Positions 33,602 through 41,607 of a stretch of 64,000 nucleotides of DNA are shown piece after piece (positions within the stretch are counted from its first letter, which is position 1; the number at the start of each line of letters is the position of its first letter). Source of the DNA: Enterococcaceae bacterium OF42-14pH9A (GTDB lineage: Bacteria > Bacillota > Bacilli > Lactobacillales > Enterococcaceae). Made by a program: the position numbers and the translations under genes. The notes under the pieces are model-generated. The model saw only the letters and a program-made list of their open reading frames with translations. It did no database searches and was not told the DNA's origin. The stretch is taken from the NCBI GenBank assembly GCA_027692465.1, contig JAQEYU010000002.1, positions 620,001 to 684,000 of the forward strand, given 5' to 3'.

Positions 33602-33638
33602 AGCAGGTTCAGTAGCAATTATCGCTACTGAACTTGCT
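33602..33638 (-). terminator. Terminator after the ABC-2 permease gene
   Basis: 15-bp stem AGCAGGTTCAGTAGC (33602-33616) with 33624-33638 (one G-T pair), 7-nt loop; the T tract on the - strand is broken. Confidence 0.75.
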
Positions 33639-33648
33639 CTATCATTAT

Positions 33649-35034
33649 TTACAACGGCAAATCTTTTCGCTTAAACCATTCGCTCCCGGTTACATATAAA
33701 ACGATCCCGACCACAGCTAAAATCACAAAATTCAGGACATAATCACCATTAGAGATGATTGCTTCTGCATCAAATAAACTGTTTAGTGAGAAGTATTTTA
33801 AACTTTCCAAATCCGTACTTGTTTCAGAAATCATTTTCAACAGGAAGAAAGTAATTGGAATTCCCGCACCAAACATCATCGAATATTTTGTTAAATTAAA
33901 AATACTAGATGCTGCAAACGAAATACTACTTAAAGCAAATAGCAGTAAAAATAGTCCAAGGTTGATCAACACATATTTTTTTACATTAAAATCAAAGCCA
34001 TCATCCATGCTCAATTCTTGTTGGGCCAATTGCTGTAAAATGGCTTGTTTAAATTGTGCTTTAGGAATACCAGATGCTTTTTCAGCTGCAGTTAGTGCCG
34101 TATCGTCATCTTTCAATTTATCCATATTCTCTTGCATTTTTTCAGTGTCGATGTTCATGGATTTTGCTGCGGCTGCCATCCCCTTCATCATTTTTTCTTG
34201 CAGGGCTTGGGCTTGTTCTTCACTGGCATTTGCTGCAACCGTCTGCTGAAGTAATGCTTGGTATTGTTCTTTTGAGCTATCCATCACTTTAGCTCCAGCT
34301 GTTAATGCTTCTTCATTTTTCAAAATCAAGGCTGGATCTTTTTTAACGGATGCTTTCTTTTTATCCAATTTGTCAGCAGAAGCGGTGAAAGCTTCATCCA
34401 TCATTTTAGCATTTAAATAGGCTTTGTAAGTCTCTTGATCAATGTCACGAGCGTCCGCCCCTTTCTTAACAGCTGTTTCATCATCCAAAATCAGATATAA
34501 TCGATTTTCTAATTTGTCTTCACTGACATTTAAATATTCAGCGTTCACTTTAATATCTGCTGTGCGGGCTTCGCTGAATACGCCGCCATGGGCAACTTCT
34601 GCGGTAACCATACCGACACCTGTTACCACCGTCACCATTGACAAAATAGCCAAGATCAAATAAATCGCTTGCGTACCAACAACTGTCGTCCTTTTAATTG
34701 GCGTTGAAAGCGTATAGGCCATTGAGCCACGATCCACTTGCGAGGCGATTAATGAATTGGCGGTGATGATAATATAGATCAATGGCAAAACGATACCGAC
34801 CATTGCATAAAAACTGTTACTTAACAAACCTAAAATCGAGGTCATCGTTGCTAAGCGATCGCCAACGATGTCACCCATGCCTGAATTTGAAAGCATTTCC
34901 GACATGCCGGCCATTGTTTTAGGATCATATACGATAATAAATAGACAACTTACAGCCGTCATGACAACCGTAAAAATTATCCACAGGGGGTAATTTGATT
35001 TAAAAGTCTGCTTAAAGATAGTTTTGTTAAACAT
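33649..35034 (-). CDS. ABC-2 type transporter permease
   Basis: 461 residues. One N-terminal helix (LWIIFTVVMTAVSCLFIIVY), a second at about 85-110, a third at about 125-155, then a long soluble helical stretch (about 155-330, rich in Lys, Ala, Gln) and three C-terminal helices. The order of two ATPase genes upstream with a TetR gene beyond is a common firmicute exporter cassette for drugs, lipids or peptides; the substrate is unknown. TAGGAGG precedes ATG 35034. Confidence 0.82.
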   Translation of the reverse strand: MFNKTIFKQTFKSNYPLWIIFTVVMTAVSCLFIIVYDPKTMAGMSEMLSNSGMGDIVGDRLATMTSILGLLSNSFYAMVGIVLPLIYIIITANSLIASQVDRGSMAYTLSTPIKRTTVVGTQAIYLILAILSMVTVVTGVGMVTAEVAHGGVFSEARTADIKVNAEYLNVSEDKLENRLYLILDDETAVKKGADARDIDQETYKAYLNAKMMDEAFTASADKLDKKKASVKKDPALILKNEEALTAGAKVMDSSKEQYQALLQQTVAANASEEQAQALQEKMMKGMAAAAKSMNIDTEKMQENMDKLKDDDTALTAAEKASGIPKAQFKQAILQQLAQQELSMDDGFDFNVKKYVLINLGLFLLLFALSSISFAASSIFNLTKYSMMFGAGIPITFFLLKMISETSTDLESLKYFSLNSLFDAEAIISNGDYVLNFVILAVVGIVLYVTGSEWFKRKDLPL

Positions 35035-35046
35035 TTAGGGAGCCTC

Positions 35047-35928
35047 CTAATATAAAGATTTAAAATATTTTTCAAGGGTATATTTCTTTTCAGAAATAAA
35101 TTTGATCTCATATTGACGAATCGTGCGATTAAACTGATTAATCGCTTGATCATTGATTTCAATAATCACTTGGTTTTGATTCGGCCGTTTTTCGGTAAAG
35201 GTGAAGGATTCGGCCAAAAAACGTTTATAATCCGCATTTGTCTTAAATTCAATTTTGAAAATCTTGTCTTGATTGTGCTTGATTTCATTAGTGGCTTTTA
35301 CATCAATAATCCGTCCATCTTTGATCATAGCGACCTTGTCACAAGTATCTTCTAATTCTTCAAACATATGGGAAGACATGATAATGGTCTTGCCTTTTTT
35401 CTTTTCAGCTTTGATTAAGTCCACAAACTCGGCCCGCATCAACGGATCCAGCCCCGTTGTCGGTTCGTCCAAAATTAAAATGGGGGAATCTGCCATAAAG
35501 GCTGCAACAATGGCGTTTTTTTGCTTCATTCCTTTAGACATCCGTTTCAAATTCGCAGAAGGATCCAGTTGCAGTTTTTTGATAATTTCTTCTGCGTAAC
35601 GCATGTCTTTTATGTTTAAAAGCTCTGCTTGGCGTTTTAAAAAAGCATTCCCGGTTGGTGCATCTGGAAAGGCAATTTCTCCTGGAACATAACCCACCAT
35701 TTTTTTGACTTCGGCAGATTGTCCCCAACAGTCCAGACCATTGATGCTAGCAGAACCTTTAGAGGGTTTCAAAAAACCCATAAGATGTCGGAGCGTAGTC
35801 GTTTTTCCGGCACCATTTGTTCCAACATAGCCGAATACTTCACCAGGCTCAATGGAGATGTTTATATCAAAAATGCCACGACCATCGCCATAATCTTTGG
35901 TAATATTATTTAAATTAATTAACGACAT
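35047..35928 (-). CDS. ABC transporter ATP-binding protein (second)
   Basis: 293 residues: Walker A GTNGAGKTT, signature degenerate RMSKGMKQKNAIVAAF, Walker B PILILDEPTTGLDP, H-loop MSSHMF, and an extra C-terminal domain as in BcrA/CcmA-type exporters. It lies between the other ATPase gene and the permease, 12-15 bp from each. The signature reads SKGMKQ rather than LSGGQ, as is common in this family. Confidence 0.88.
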   Translation of the reverse strand: MSLINLNNITKDYGDGRGIFDINISIEPGEVFGYVGTNGAGKTTTLRHLMGFLKPSKGSASINGLDCWGQSAEVKKMVGYVPGEIAFPDAPTGNAFLKRQAELLNIKDMRYAEEIIKKLQLDPSANLKRMSKGMKQKNAIVAAFMADSPILILDEPTTGLDPLMRAEFVDLIKAEKKKGKTIIMSSHMFEELEDTCDKVAMIKDGRIIDVKATNEIKHNQDKIFKIEFKTNADYKRFLAESFTFTEKRPNQNQVIIEINDQAINQFNRTIRQYEIKFISEKKYTLEKYFKSLY

Positions 35929-35943
35929 ATTAAACAGTCCTTT

Positions 35944-36852
35944 CTATTTATTTCGATCGTAGAAGTCCATGAAGTAGTCTTCCAAGGTAAATGGTACTTC
36001 TGACATAAATTTCAATTCATAATCCGCAATAATAGCAAAGAATTGATTGATTTTTGCATCAGTGACTTCCACTTTGACTTGTTGGTGCTGTGGTTTTTCC
36101 AGAACAATATCCATTACATCCGAAGCACTCATAGATTTGATAAAACGTTCATAATCATTTTTTTGGACAAATTCCAGTTTGATGGTTTTCGTTTCTTTAT
36201 GGCGCAAGTCGTCTGCAACGAAATTAGATACGATGCGCCCATCTTTAATAATCGCGATTCGATCACAAGTCGCGTCAATCTCAGAAAAAATATGACTTGA
36301 CAACAAAATCGTTTTCCCACGTTGTTTTTCTTCCTTAATAAACTCAATGAAGACGTCTTGCATCATCGGATCAAGACCTGACGTTGGTTCATCTAAAACT
36401 AAAACTTTAGGATCATGCATAAAAGCTGTGACAACGGCAAGTTTCCGCTTCATTCCTAAAGACATTCGTTTAATGCCGCCATTTTGTTCTAACTCAAACT
36501 TTTTAATAAGATATTCCGTATGCGTTAGATCAGTAATCCCCCGTAACTCAGCCATCATTTTAATAAATTGTTTTCCCGTCAGTGATTCAGGTAATGCAAT
36601 TTCACCCGGCAAATAACCGATCTCTTTTTGATTGATATAATACTCCGTCCAACTATCACGTCCATTCACGTATGTGTGACCTTTCTGCGGTTTAGAAAAT
36701 CCCATAATATGACGAATCGTTGTTGTTTTTCCCGCGCCATTTGGACCTAAGAAACCAAAAACTTCGCCCTCTTCGACATGAAACGTCACATCAAAGATTC
36801 CCCGGCCGTGTCCATAATCTTTGGTTACATTTTCTATTTCAAGAACAGACAT
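35944..36852 (-). CDS. ABC transporter ATP-binding protein (first)
   Basis: 302 residues: Walker A GPNGAGKTT, signature RMSLGMKRKLAVVTAF, Walker B KVLVLDEPTSGLDP, H-loop LSSHIF. It is similar along its length to the ATPase at 35047, so the pair probably arose by duplication and forms a heterodimer with the permease. First gene of the - strand operon, divergent from the TetR gene. Confidence 0.9.
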   Translation of the reverse strand: MSVLEIENVTKDYGHGRGIFDVTFHVEEGEVFGFLGPNGAGKTTTIRHIMGFSKPQKGHTYVNGRDSWTEYYINQKEIGYLPGEIALPESLTGKQFIKMMAELRGITDLTHTEYLIKKFELEQNGGIKRMSLGMKRKLAVVTAFMHDPKVLVLDEPTSGLDPMMQDVFIEFIKEEKQRGKTILLSSHIFSEIDATCDRIAIIKDGRIVSNFVADDLRHKETKTIKLEFVQKNDYERFIKSMSASDVMDIVLEKPQHQQVKVEVTDAKINQFFAIIADYELKFMSEVPFTLEDYFMDFYDRNK

Positions 36853-36882
36853 ATTGATCCCTTTCTTTCATATATATTTACT

Positions 36883-36971
36883 AATACAACAATGTGTTGT
36901 ATTGTTTAGCACAAAAGGATTTTACACCAATCATTATTTGAAACAACCAACAATTTTTTCCAAATTGTTGG
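36883..36971. promoter_or_regulatory. Two palindromes in the tetR-ABC divergent promoter
   Basis: AATACAACA (36883-36891) and TGTTGTATT (36895-36903) form a perfect 9-bp dyad with a 3-bp centre. A second dyad CCAACAATTT/AAATTGTTGG spans 36947-36971. Both carry the ACAACA/CAACAA theme, as expected for operators of the TetR-type protein acting on both directions. Confidence 0.72.
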
Positions 36972-36997
36972 ATTTACAAAAAAAGGGCTGATTACGT

Positions 36998-37627
36998 ATG
37001 AAAAAAAGAACCCAAATTACTGAAAAAACCCGGCAAAAGTTCATTGATACTTTTTGCGAACTGTACAAAGAAAAGCCGATTGAAAAAATAACGGTGCAGG
37101 AACTAATCCGCGAAACGGGTCATAATCGCAGCACCTTTTATCAATATTTTAAAGACATTTATGATTTACTCGATTATATTGAAGAAGATGTTATCACCTT
37201 TATCATTGAAACCAGAGGAATTGATTTCCCTACCGATATCCATGATACAAAGTGGTTGAATAAAATGGTTTTGGTTTTTGAAACGAAAAAAAATTACCTA
37301 GCAGCATTGCTTGGCAATTATGGTAGTAATCGTTTTACTGATCGTCTTAAAGCCGAACTTCCAGGAGTTTCCGCGCTTCCAGAACCTTTTGATAAAGAAT
37401 CAGCAGAGGTTTATTTTATTTATGAAGCTTTTTATTCCGGGGTTATTGCAAGCTTCAGAAGTTGGGTAAAGTACAGTAAGTATCTCACTTCAAGTGAATT
37501 AGTCACATTGATTTCACAATCCTTTTTCACCGGATTAGATTCTAAGTTTGGACAAAACATGATTCAATCGCTTAAAGATAATGTTAACGATAAAAACAAA
37601 TCTGCTAAAAAGTCACTGCCAGAATAA
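36998..37627 (+). CDS. TetR/AcrR-family regulator
   Basis: 209 residues. The N-terminal HTH reads TRQKFIDTFCELYKEKPIEK, ITVQELIRETGHNRSTFYQY, FKDIYDLLDYIEEDV, a standard TetR pattern; the C-terminal ligand domain is not further assignable. Divergent from the ABC operon, with paired dyads between, so it is the local repressor of the exporter. A ribosome site is weak (AAGGG about 14 nt upstream). Confidence 0.88.
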   Translation: MKKRTQITEKTRQKFIDTFCELYKEKPIEKITVQELIRETGHNRSTFYQYFKDIYDLLDYIEEDVITFIIETRGIDFPTDIHDTKWLNKMVLVFETKKNYLAALLGNYGSNRFTDRLKAELPGVSALPEPFDKESAEVYFIYEAFYSGVIASFRSWVKYSKYLTSSELVTLISQSFFTGLDSKFGQNMIQSLKDNVNDKNKSAKKSLPE

Positions 37628-37642
37628 TTTTACTGACTCCTG

Positions 37643-37796
37643 GTGCAGCGTCTGCCTGAAGAAGCTAGTGTAACGTTGCGCTAAAATTTTGAACTCCTTG
37701 ATAAAGTCGTCATAGACCATAGAATACGATCTAATTGCCAATACCCAAAGGATGAACGCTCTTGCGAACTGAGTCAGTATTATCAAACAGGCCCTA
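37643..37796. mobile_element. Family B element with an extra terminal fragment
   Basis: The main copy begins at 37668 (GTGTAACGTTGCGC after TA 37666-37667) and ends near 37794 before TA. It shares with the 10110 copy the ATAGACCATA-AATACGATCT and GAACTG-GTCAGTATTATCAA blocks. The 18 bp at 37643-37660 (GTGCAGCGTCTGCCTGA) match the other terminal end, as if a second copy had been there. No coding capacity. Confidence 0.65.
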
Positions 37797-37847
37797 GTTC
37801 ACTCGCTCTTTCATTTGATAATTTTTAAAAAATATGCCTCAATAATA

Positions 37848-38006
37848 GGGCGTGTCTGAAAACTCTGGGGGATCCTGATTTTTGCGGACTTTTTGCCGAA
37901 ATCAAGGAGTAAAGCGCAGCTTATGTGGTGCATAAGTGAGCATTTACGACGTAGATTGCGGTGAAAAGGACCAAAATATCTGCCGCTGGAGTTTTCAGAC
38001 ACGCCC
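37848..38006 (+). mobile_element. Family A MITE-like element, best-preserved copy
   Basis: 159 bp with an 18-bp perfect terminal inverted repeat GGGCGTGTCTGAAAACTC (37848-37865) and its inverse at 37989-38006. TA on each side (37846-37847, 38007-38008) fits an IS630/Tc1-type target duplication. The interior has AAATCAAGGAGTAAAGCGCA and GATTGCGGTGAAAAGGACC but no open frame of note. It lies 52 bp after a family B copy. Confidence 0.87.
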
Positions 38007-38196
38007 TAATTATTTGAGTGATAATATCTCGCTTCACAGCCGTAATCGTGGAGAGTTTTTTAACTACCGGAAACAAAAGTCCTGCTCTGCTCACCGTAAA
38101 TTCTTCGGTCGGCGGCTGCGAGTCACTCGGCTTTTAAAAAAAATCCGACGGGCGTATAGTTAAAAGGTAGAAGACAAACAGAAAGGATGTTTTATC

Positions 38197-38817
38197 ATGA
38201 CCAGTTATGAACCTAGAGATCCTCAATCTGACGAACTGCTTTCGCCGGACAACAGTGTTTTTGTCTTAATCGATTATCAACCCACTCAGATCAATTCCAT
38301 CAATTCGATGGATCGCCATGAATTGATCGACAGCATCACCGCCGTCACTTCTTTGATGAAGGCCTACGATGTGCCGATCATTTTATCCACCGTGAACGTG
38401 GCAACCGGTCGTAATCAGGATACGATTCCACAGCTGAAGGCCTTGCTTACCGATGTTCCCAGCTATGACCGGACCTCGATCAACGCTTGGGAAGATCGGG
38501 AGTTCAACGAAGCCGTCAAAGCGACCGGTCGCAAGAAGATTATCATTTGTGCCTTATGGACCGAAGCTTGTCTGACCTTCCCGACATTGGATGCCTTGAA
38601 GGAAGGCTTTGAGGTCTATCCGGTTGCCGATGCGGTGGGCGGGACCAGCCGTATCGCTCACGAAACCGCATTGCGCCGTGTCGAACAGGCCGGAGCGCAG
38701 TTGACCAGTTTTGCGCAATTGGCTTGCGAATTCCAACGAGACTGGAACCGTGGCGCCACCGTACCGACTTTTGTCAAAGCGATGCAGGATCGGGGCATTT
38801 TCCTGAAGCTGCAGTAA
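38197..38817 (+). CDS. Isochorismatase-family cysteine hydrolase
   Basis: 206 residues. The catalytic triad is visible: Asp in FVLIDYQPTQ, Lys in the middle part, and Cys in IICALWTEACLTF, with the cis-peptide region before it. Relatives hydrolyse isochorismate, nicotinamide or carbamoyl compounds; the YcaC/YwoC group fits the ASP-triad and C-terminal plan here. AAAGGA precedes ATG 38197. First of three + strand genes with 18 bp to the next. Confidence 0.86.
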   Translation: MTSYEPRDPQSDELLSPDNSVFVLIDYQPTQINSINSMDRHELIDSITAVTSLMKAYDVPIILSTVNVATGRNQDTIPQLKALLTDVPSYDRTSINAWEDREFNEAVKATGRKKIIICALWTEACLTFPTLDALKEGFEVYPVADAVGGTSRIAHETALRRVEQAGAQLTSFAQLACEFQRDWNRGATVPTFVKAMQDRGIFLKLQ

Positions 38818-38835
38818 GAAGAGAGGATGAACAGC

Positions 38836-39201
38836 ATGCTTGATATCCAAGGAGCTTTGAAAAATCTGCAATCTACTGTCACAAGGCATTTTTTGCACAT
38901 CCAAAATCAACACCCTTTCATGCGGGCTTGGGCGGTCCAATTTGAGCTGGCTTATACGGATTTCCGAGTGGTGCAACTGGCCTTGCAGCTGGCGGAAGAA
39001 ACCGCTCTGTTGCAGGAATTCACCGGGGCCTATGACAAAGTTTACCAATACGAGTCAGCCTTTGCTTTTGACGGCTTGGAGGGGTTCAACGCCAAGTACG
39101 CCGCAGACATGGACAACTATGAAAAAGCCAAAGATGACCTTTTGGCGGTAATCGATCGGATCTTCAAGCTGCAGCCGGATGATCCCAACGACTTGATCTG
39201 A
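38836..39201 (+). CDS. Conserved-looking small protein of unknown function
   Basis: 121 residues, acidic, probably all helical (MLDIQGALKNLQSTVTRHFL through LLAVIDRIFKLQPDDPNDLI), rich in aromatic residues in the middle (YDKVYQYESAFAFDGLEGF). I do not recognise it. The ORF's ATG at 38827 abuts the ribosome site GAGAGG; ATG 38836 (9-nt spacing) is chosen. It sits between the isochorismatase-type gene and an esterase in one run. Confidence 0.65.
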   Translation: MLDIQGALKNLQSTVTRHFLHIQNQHPFMRAWAVQFELAYTDFRVVQLALQLAEETALLQEFTGAYDKVYQYESAFAFDGLEGFNAKYAADMDNYEKAKDDLLAVIDRIFKLQPDDPNDLI

Positions 39202-39211
39202 GGTGAGGAAA

Positions 39212-40087
39212 ATGATCAGCGAAAAAGAAATTCTTTATGACTCCAATCAACAACTGACCCTTGATCTTTATCGACCCTCATCAGAAACAGCCCCGGCAGA
39301 CAAAAAAGATAACCAACCACTGCCGGAAATCGACAATCACACGACCAGCCCAGCCGCTGCAACGGCCGGCTCAGCTCCTGTTAAAGCCACGATCCTGCTG
39401 CTCCATGGCGGCGGCTGGTTTCGCGGTGACAAACAAAAAGAAGCCTTTCTAGCGGAAAAACTCACTGCTGCAGGCTTCCTGGTGGCAGCGCCCAATTATC
39501 GTCTGGCACCGGCTGCGATTTATCCGGCGGCTATGACGGACGCGTTGACCGCCTTTGACTGGCTGAAAAACTCCGAGAAGATCCCTCATGACCGACCAAT
39601 CTTTGCTCTTGGTGCATCTGCCGGTGGCAATCTGGCCATCGAGCTGGCCCTGCAACGGGGCATCCCGGCTGCTTCCTGGTCCGGGATCATCGACATGGTC
39701 GACTGGGTCCGACAGCACCCGGCAGTTGCTGCTGTCATGAATCAAGAACAGCATTTCGATGAACATGAAAGCCGCCAGATCGACCAAGACGGCCAAAATG
39801 AATCTTTTTACAAGTGGTTCATTTTGAATTATGTCAAAAACGATCTCACCCTGCTGCAGGAAGCAACCCCTTTGACCCGGGTCACCGAAAAAAGCGGGCC
39901 CATGTTTTTAGCCAATTCGCTGCATGAATTGGTGCCTATCAGCGGCGTGTTGCTGCTGCAAAAAGCATTGGCAGAGGTCGACGTAGTTTCGGAAGTCAAA
40001 TTAATCGCCGGTACCGTTCACGGCGAAGGCTACTGGGAAACCGCACTGCCGGCAACATTGGCCTTTTTTGCTGAGTATCTTTCTTAG
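39212..40087 (+). CDS. Alpha/beta hydrolase, carboxylesterase (hormone-sensitive-lipase-like)
   Basis: 291 residues. Oxyanion motif LLLHGGGWFRGDK, nucleophile elbow GASAGGNLA with Ser in GASAGG, an acidic residue and a C-terminal His in TVHGEGYW. It is cytosolic. An Ala/Pro/Asp-rich insert of about 35 residues (SETAPADKKDNQPLPEIDNH and on) lies between the first strands and is unusual for the family. GAGGTGAGG precedes ATG 39212; the frame's GTG 39203 lies within that site. Confidence 0.85.
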   Translation: MISEKEILYDSNQQLTLDLYRPSSETAPADKKDNQPLPEIDNHTTSPAAATAGSAPVKATILLLHGGGWFRGDKQKEAFLAEKLTAAGFLVAAPNYRLAPAAIYPAAMTDALTAFDWLKNSEKIPHDRPIFALGASAGGNLAIELALQRGIPAASWSGIIDMVDWVRQHPAVAAVMNQEQHFDEHESRQIDQDGQNESFYKWFILNYVKNDLTLLQEATPLTRVTEKSGPMFLANSLHELVPISGVLLLQKALAEVDVVSEVKLIAGTVHGEGYWETALPATLAFFAEYLS

Positions 40088-40092
40088 CAGGT

Positions 40093-40201
40093 TCGAGTAA
40101 AGCATAGCTTATGGACTACAAGGTATAAAGTTGCGCGTTTACGACGCAGATTGCGATGAACTGGATCAAAATATCCGCCACTGGAGTTTTCAGGTCCACC
40201 C
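40093..40201 (+). repeat. Decayed family A element, 5' end lost
   Basis: Matches the 3' two thirds of the 37848 copy: GAGTAAAGCATAGCTTATG, then ACGACGCAGATTGCG, ATCAAAATATCCGCCACTGG and the end GGAGTTTTCAGG. The left terminal repeat is missing and the right one has point changes, so it is no longer mobile. It lies 6 bp past the esterase stop codon. Confidence 0.72.
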
Positions 40202-40221
40202 GCGTCAGCCAACATCCACGC

Positions 40222-40268
40222 AAAAAGATCCTGCCTGCCGGAAAACCGGCCACGGCAGGATCTTTTTT
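40222..40268. terminator. Bidirectional terminator
   Basis: Long hairpin AAAAAGATCCTGCC (40222-40235) with 40254-40267 and inner CCGG pairing; six T follow. It closes the esterase run and the GH43 gene at 40277. Confidence 0.88.
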
Positions 40269-40276
40269 ATCGCTTG

Positions 40277-41476
40277 TCAGCTGCACTTGCGGCCGATAAA
40301 TTCCCAACCGGCGTCCGACAGTCCGGCCAGCCCTAACGAGAGCTCACCGGTCCCAGTCTGCCGCCAATAAGGGACGAACTCCCCGAGGCTGCAGCGCCAC
40401 ACGCCCGCCGCTAATGCGACATCCGTTAATTCTTGCGGAACTGATTGTTCGACACCGCTGTCCTGTGTGAAGGTCACGATATCCCAAGTCCCCGTCAGAT
40501 CTTGTGGAAGGATCGGTGCTGCCGGCAGCGCTCCTTGATAACACTCGCCGCTCACCACCGGCCAGCCGTCACTGAGCCAATAAAGCGGCCGAATCCCTAC
40601 GAAGAAGTCGGCACTGTGGGGTTGGCGGCGGATATGATGGACACAAAATTCAGCACCGTCTGACCGGCGAAAAAGCGAATTGTGCCCCGGACCATACAGC
40701 GGTGCTTCACCAGCAAACTGATAACTGCCCAGAAGCTTGGTCCCCACCTCCTCCGGTACCAGCGTCAAATCCGTCAATTCGGCACCGTTGCGATCCACAT
40801 ACGGTCCGGTGATTTCTTTGGCACGCCCGACACGGATATTGTAAGTATCGTTCAATGAATCAAAGGAGACGAACAAATAAAAATAATCGGTCTTTTCATT
40901 ATAATAAATGAACGGTCCCTCCACCGCCCCGTCAACTGAGCGGGGGCGGATTGCCAGCAGCTGACCGTAGTCGCCGGGCGTTTTCAATTTCCCGGTGGCT
41001 TTGTCGACAGGTGCGATATGAATCCCGCCGAAAAAGGAACCGTACGTCAGCCACTGTTCCCCTTTGCGATCGGTACAGATATTGGCATCGATGGCATTGT
41101 GAGCAGCCAGTTCCCGACTGGTTTTGACTACCTCCCCTTGATCTTCCCACGGTCCCAGCGGATGAGGGGCTGTCGCCAGACCGATAAAAGAGGTGGTACT
41201 GCCGAAAGTCGAGGCAGAATAGTACATCCGATATCCCCCTGCGTAAGCAATAATCTCCGGTGCCCATAACCCCGTGGCACCGCTCCAAGCGGCGGCAGCT
41301 GCAGGAACACCGTCTTCCAAGGCTGTTTTTTCAAAGCGCCAGTTCACCAGATCTTTGGAACTGCGAATGGGCACACCGGCAGTCGGCGGCTCCTGGGTAT
41401 CCGTGGAAACCAGGTAATAGGTGTCGTCGACTTCGATGATCGTCGGATCGTGAACACCGTTAATTGCGTTAGTCAT
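40277..41476 (-). CDS. GH43 arabinanase-type glycosidase
   Basis: 399 residues. N-terminal GVHDPTIIEVDDTYYLVSTD holds the catalytic base Asp; AIDANICTDRKGEQWLTYGS gives the pKa modulator Asp; SVDGAVEGPFIYYNEK gives the acid Glu, the five-bladed-propeller triad. The GPGHNS motif with a His for the metal is present, then a C-terminal beta domain like that of endo-arabinanases (about residues 320-399). No signal peptide, so it acts on imported oligosaccharides. It is separated by a terminator from the other GH43 genes, with its own AAGGAGG. Confidence 0.88.
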   Translation of the reverse strand: MTNAINGVHDPTIIEVDDTYYLVSTDTQEPPTAGVPIRSSKDLVNWRFEKTALEDGVPAAAAAWSGATGLWAPEIIAYAGGYRMYYSASTFGSTTSFIGLATAPHPLGPWEDQGEVVKTSRELAAHNAIDANICTDRKGEQWLTYGSFFGGIHIAPVDKATGKLKTPGDYGQLLAIRPRSVDGAVEGPFIYYNEKTDYFYLFVSFDSLNDTYNIRVGRAKEITGPYVDRNGAELTDLTLVPEEVGTKLLGSYQFAGEAPLYGPGHNSLFRRSDGAEFCVHHIRRQPHSADFFVGIRPLYWLSDGWPVVSGECYQGALPAAPILPQDLTGTWDIVTFTQDSGVEQSVPQELTDVALAAGVWRCSLGEFVPYWRQTGTGELSLGLAGLSDAGWEFIGRKCS

Positions 41477-41522
41477 GAGGAATCCTCCTTCTTGTGATTG
41501 TACGATTTTTCTCGATTTGGCT

Positions 41523-41590
41523 CACTGAGTCAGCTAACTCAGTGGCGGCTCGTAAAAAAGGCAAGCCCGCCAAGCAGACCTGCCTATTAT
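41523..41590 (-). terminator. Hairpins between GH43 genes
   Basis: CACTGAGT (41523-41530) with ACTCAGTG (41537-41544) is a perfect 8-bp dyad. Beside it a GC-rich hairpin about 41554-41585 runs into six T on the - strand and can end the arabinan operon. The dyad may instead be an operator for the 41476 gene. Confidence 0.5.
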
Positions 41591-41607
41591 CACCTTGAAG
41601 CCGCAGC

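Noticed and set aside
37811..38163. Short frames (63 and 75 residues) inside element A
   Set aside because: They cross the terminal repeats, differ between copies, and lack ribosome sites.
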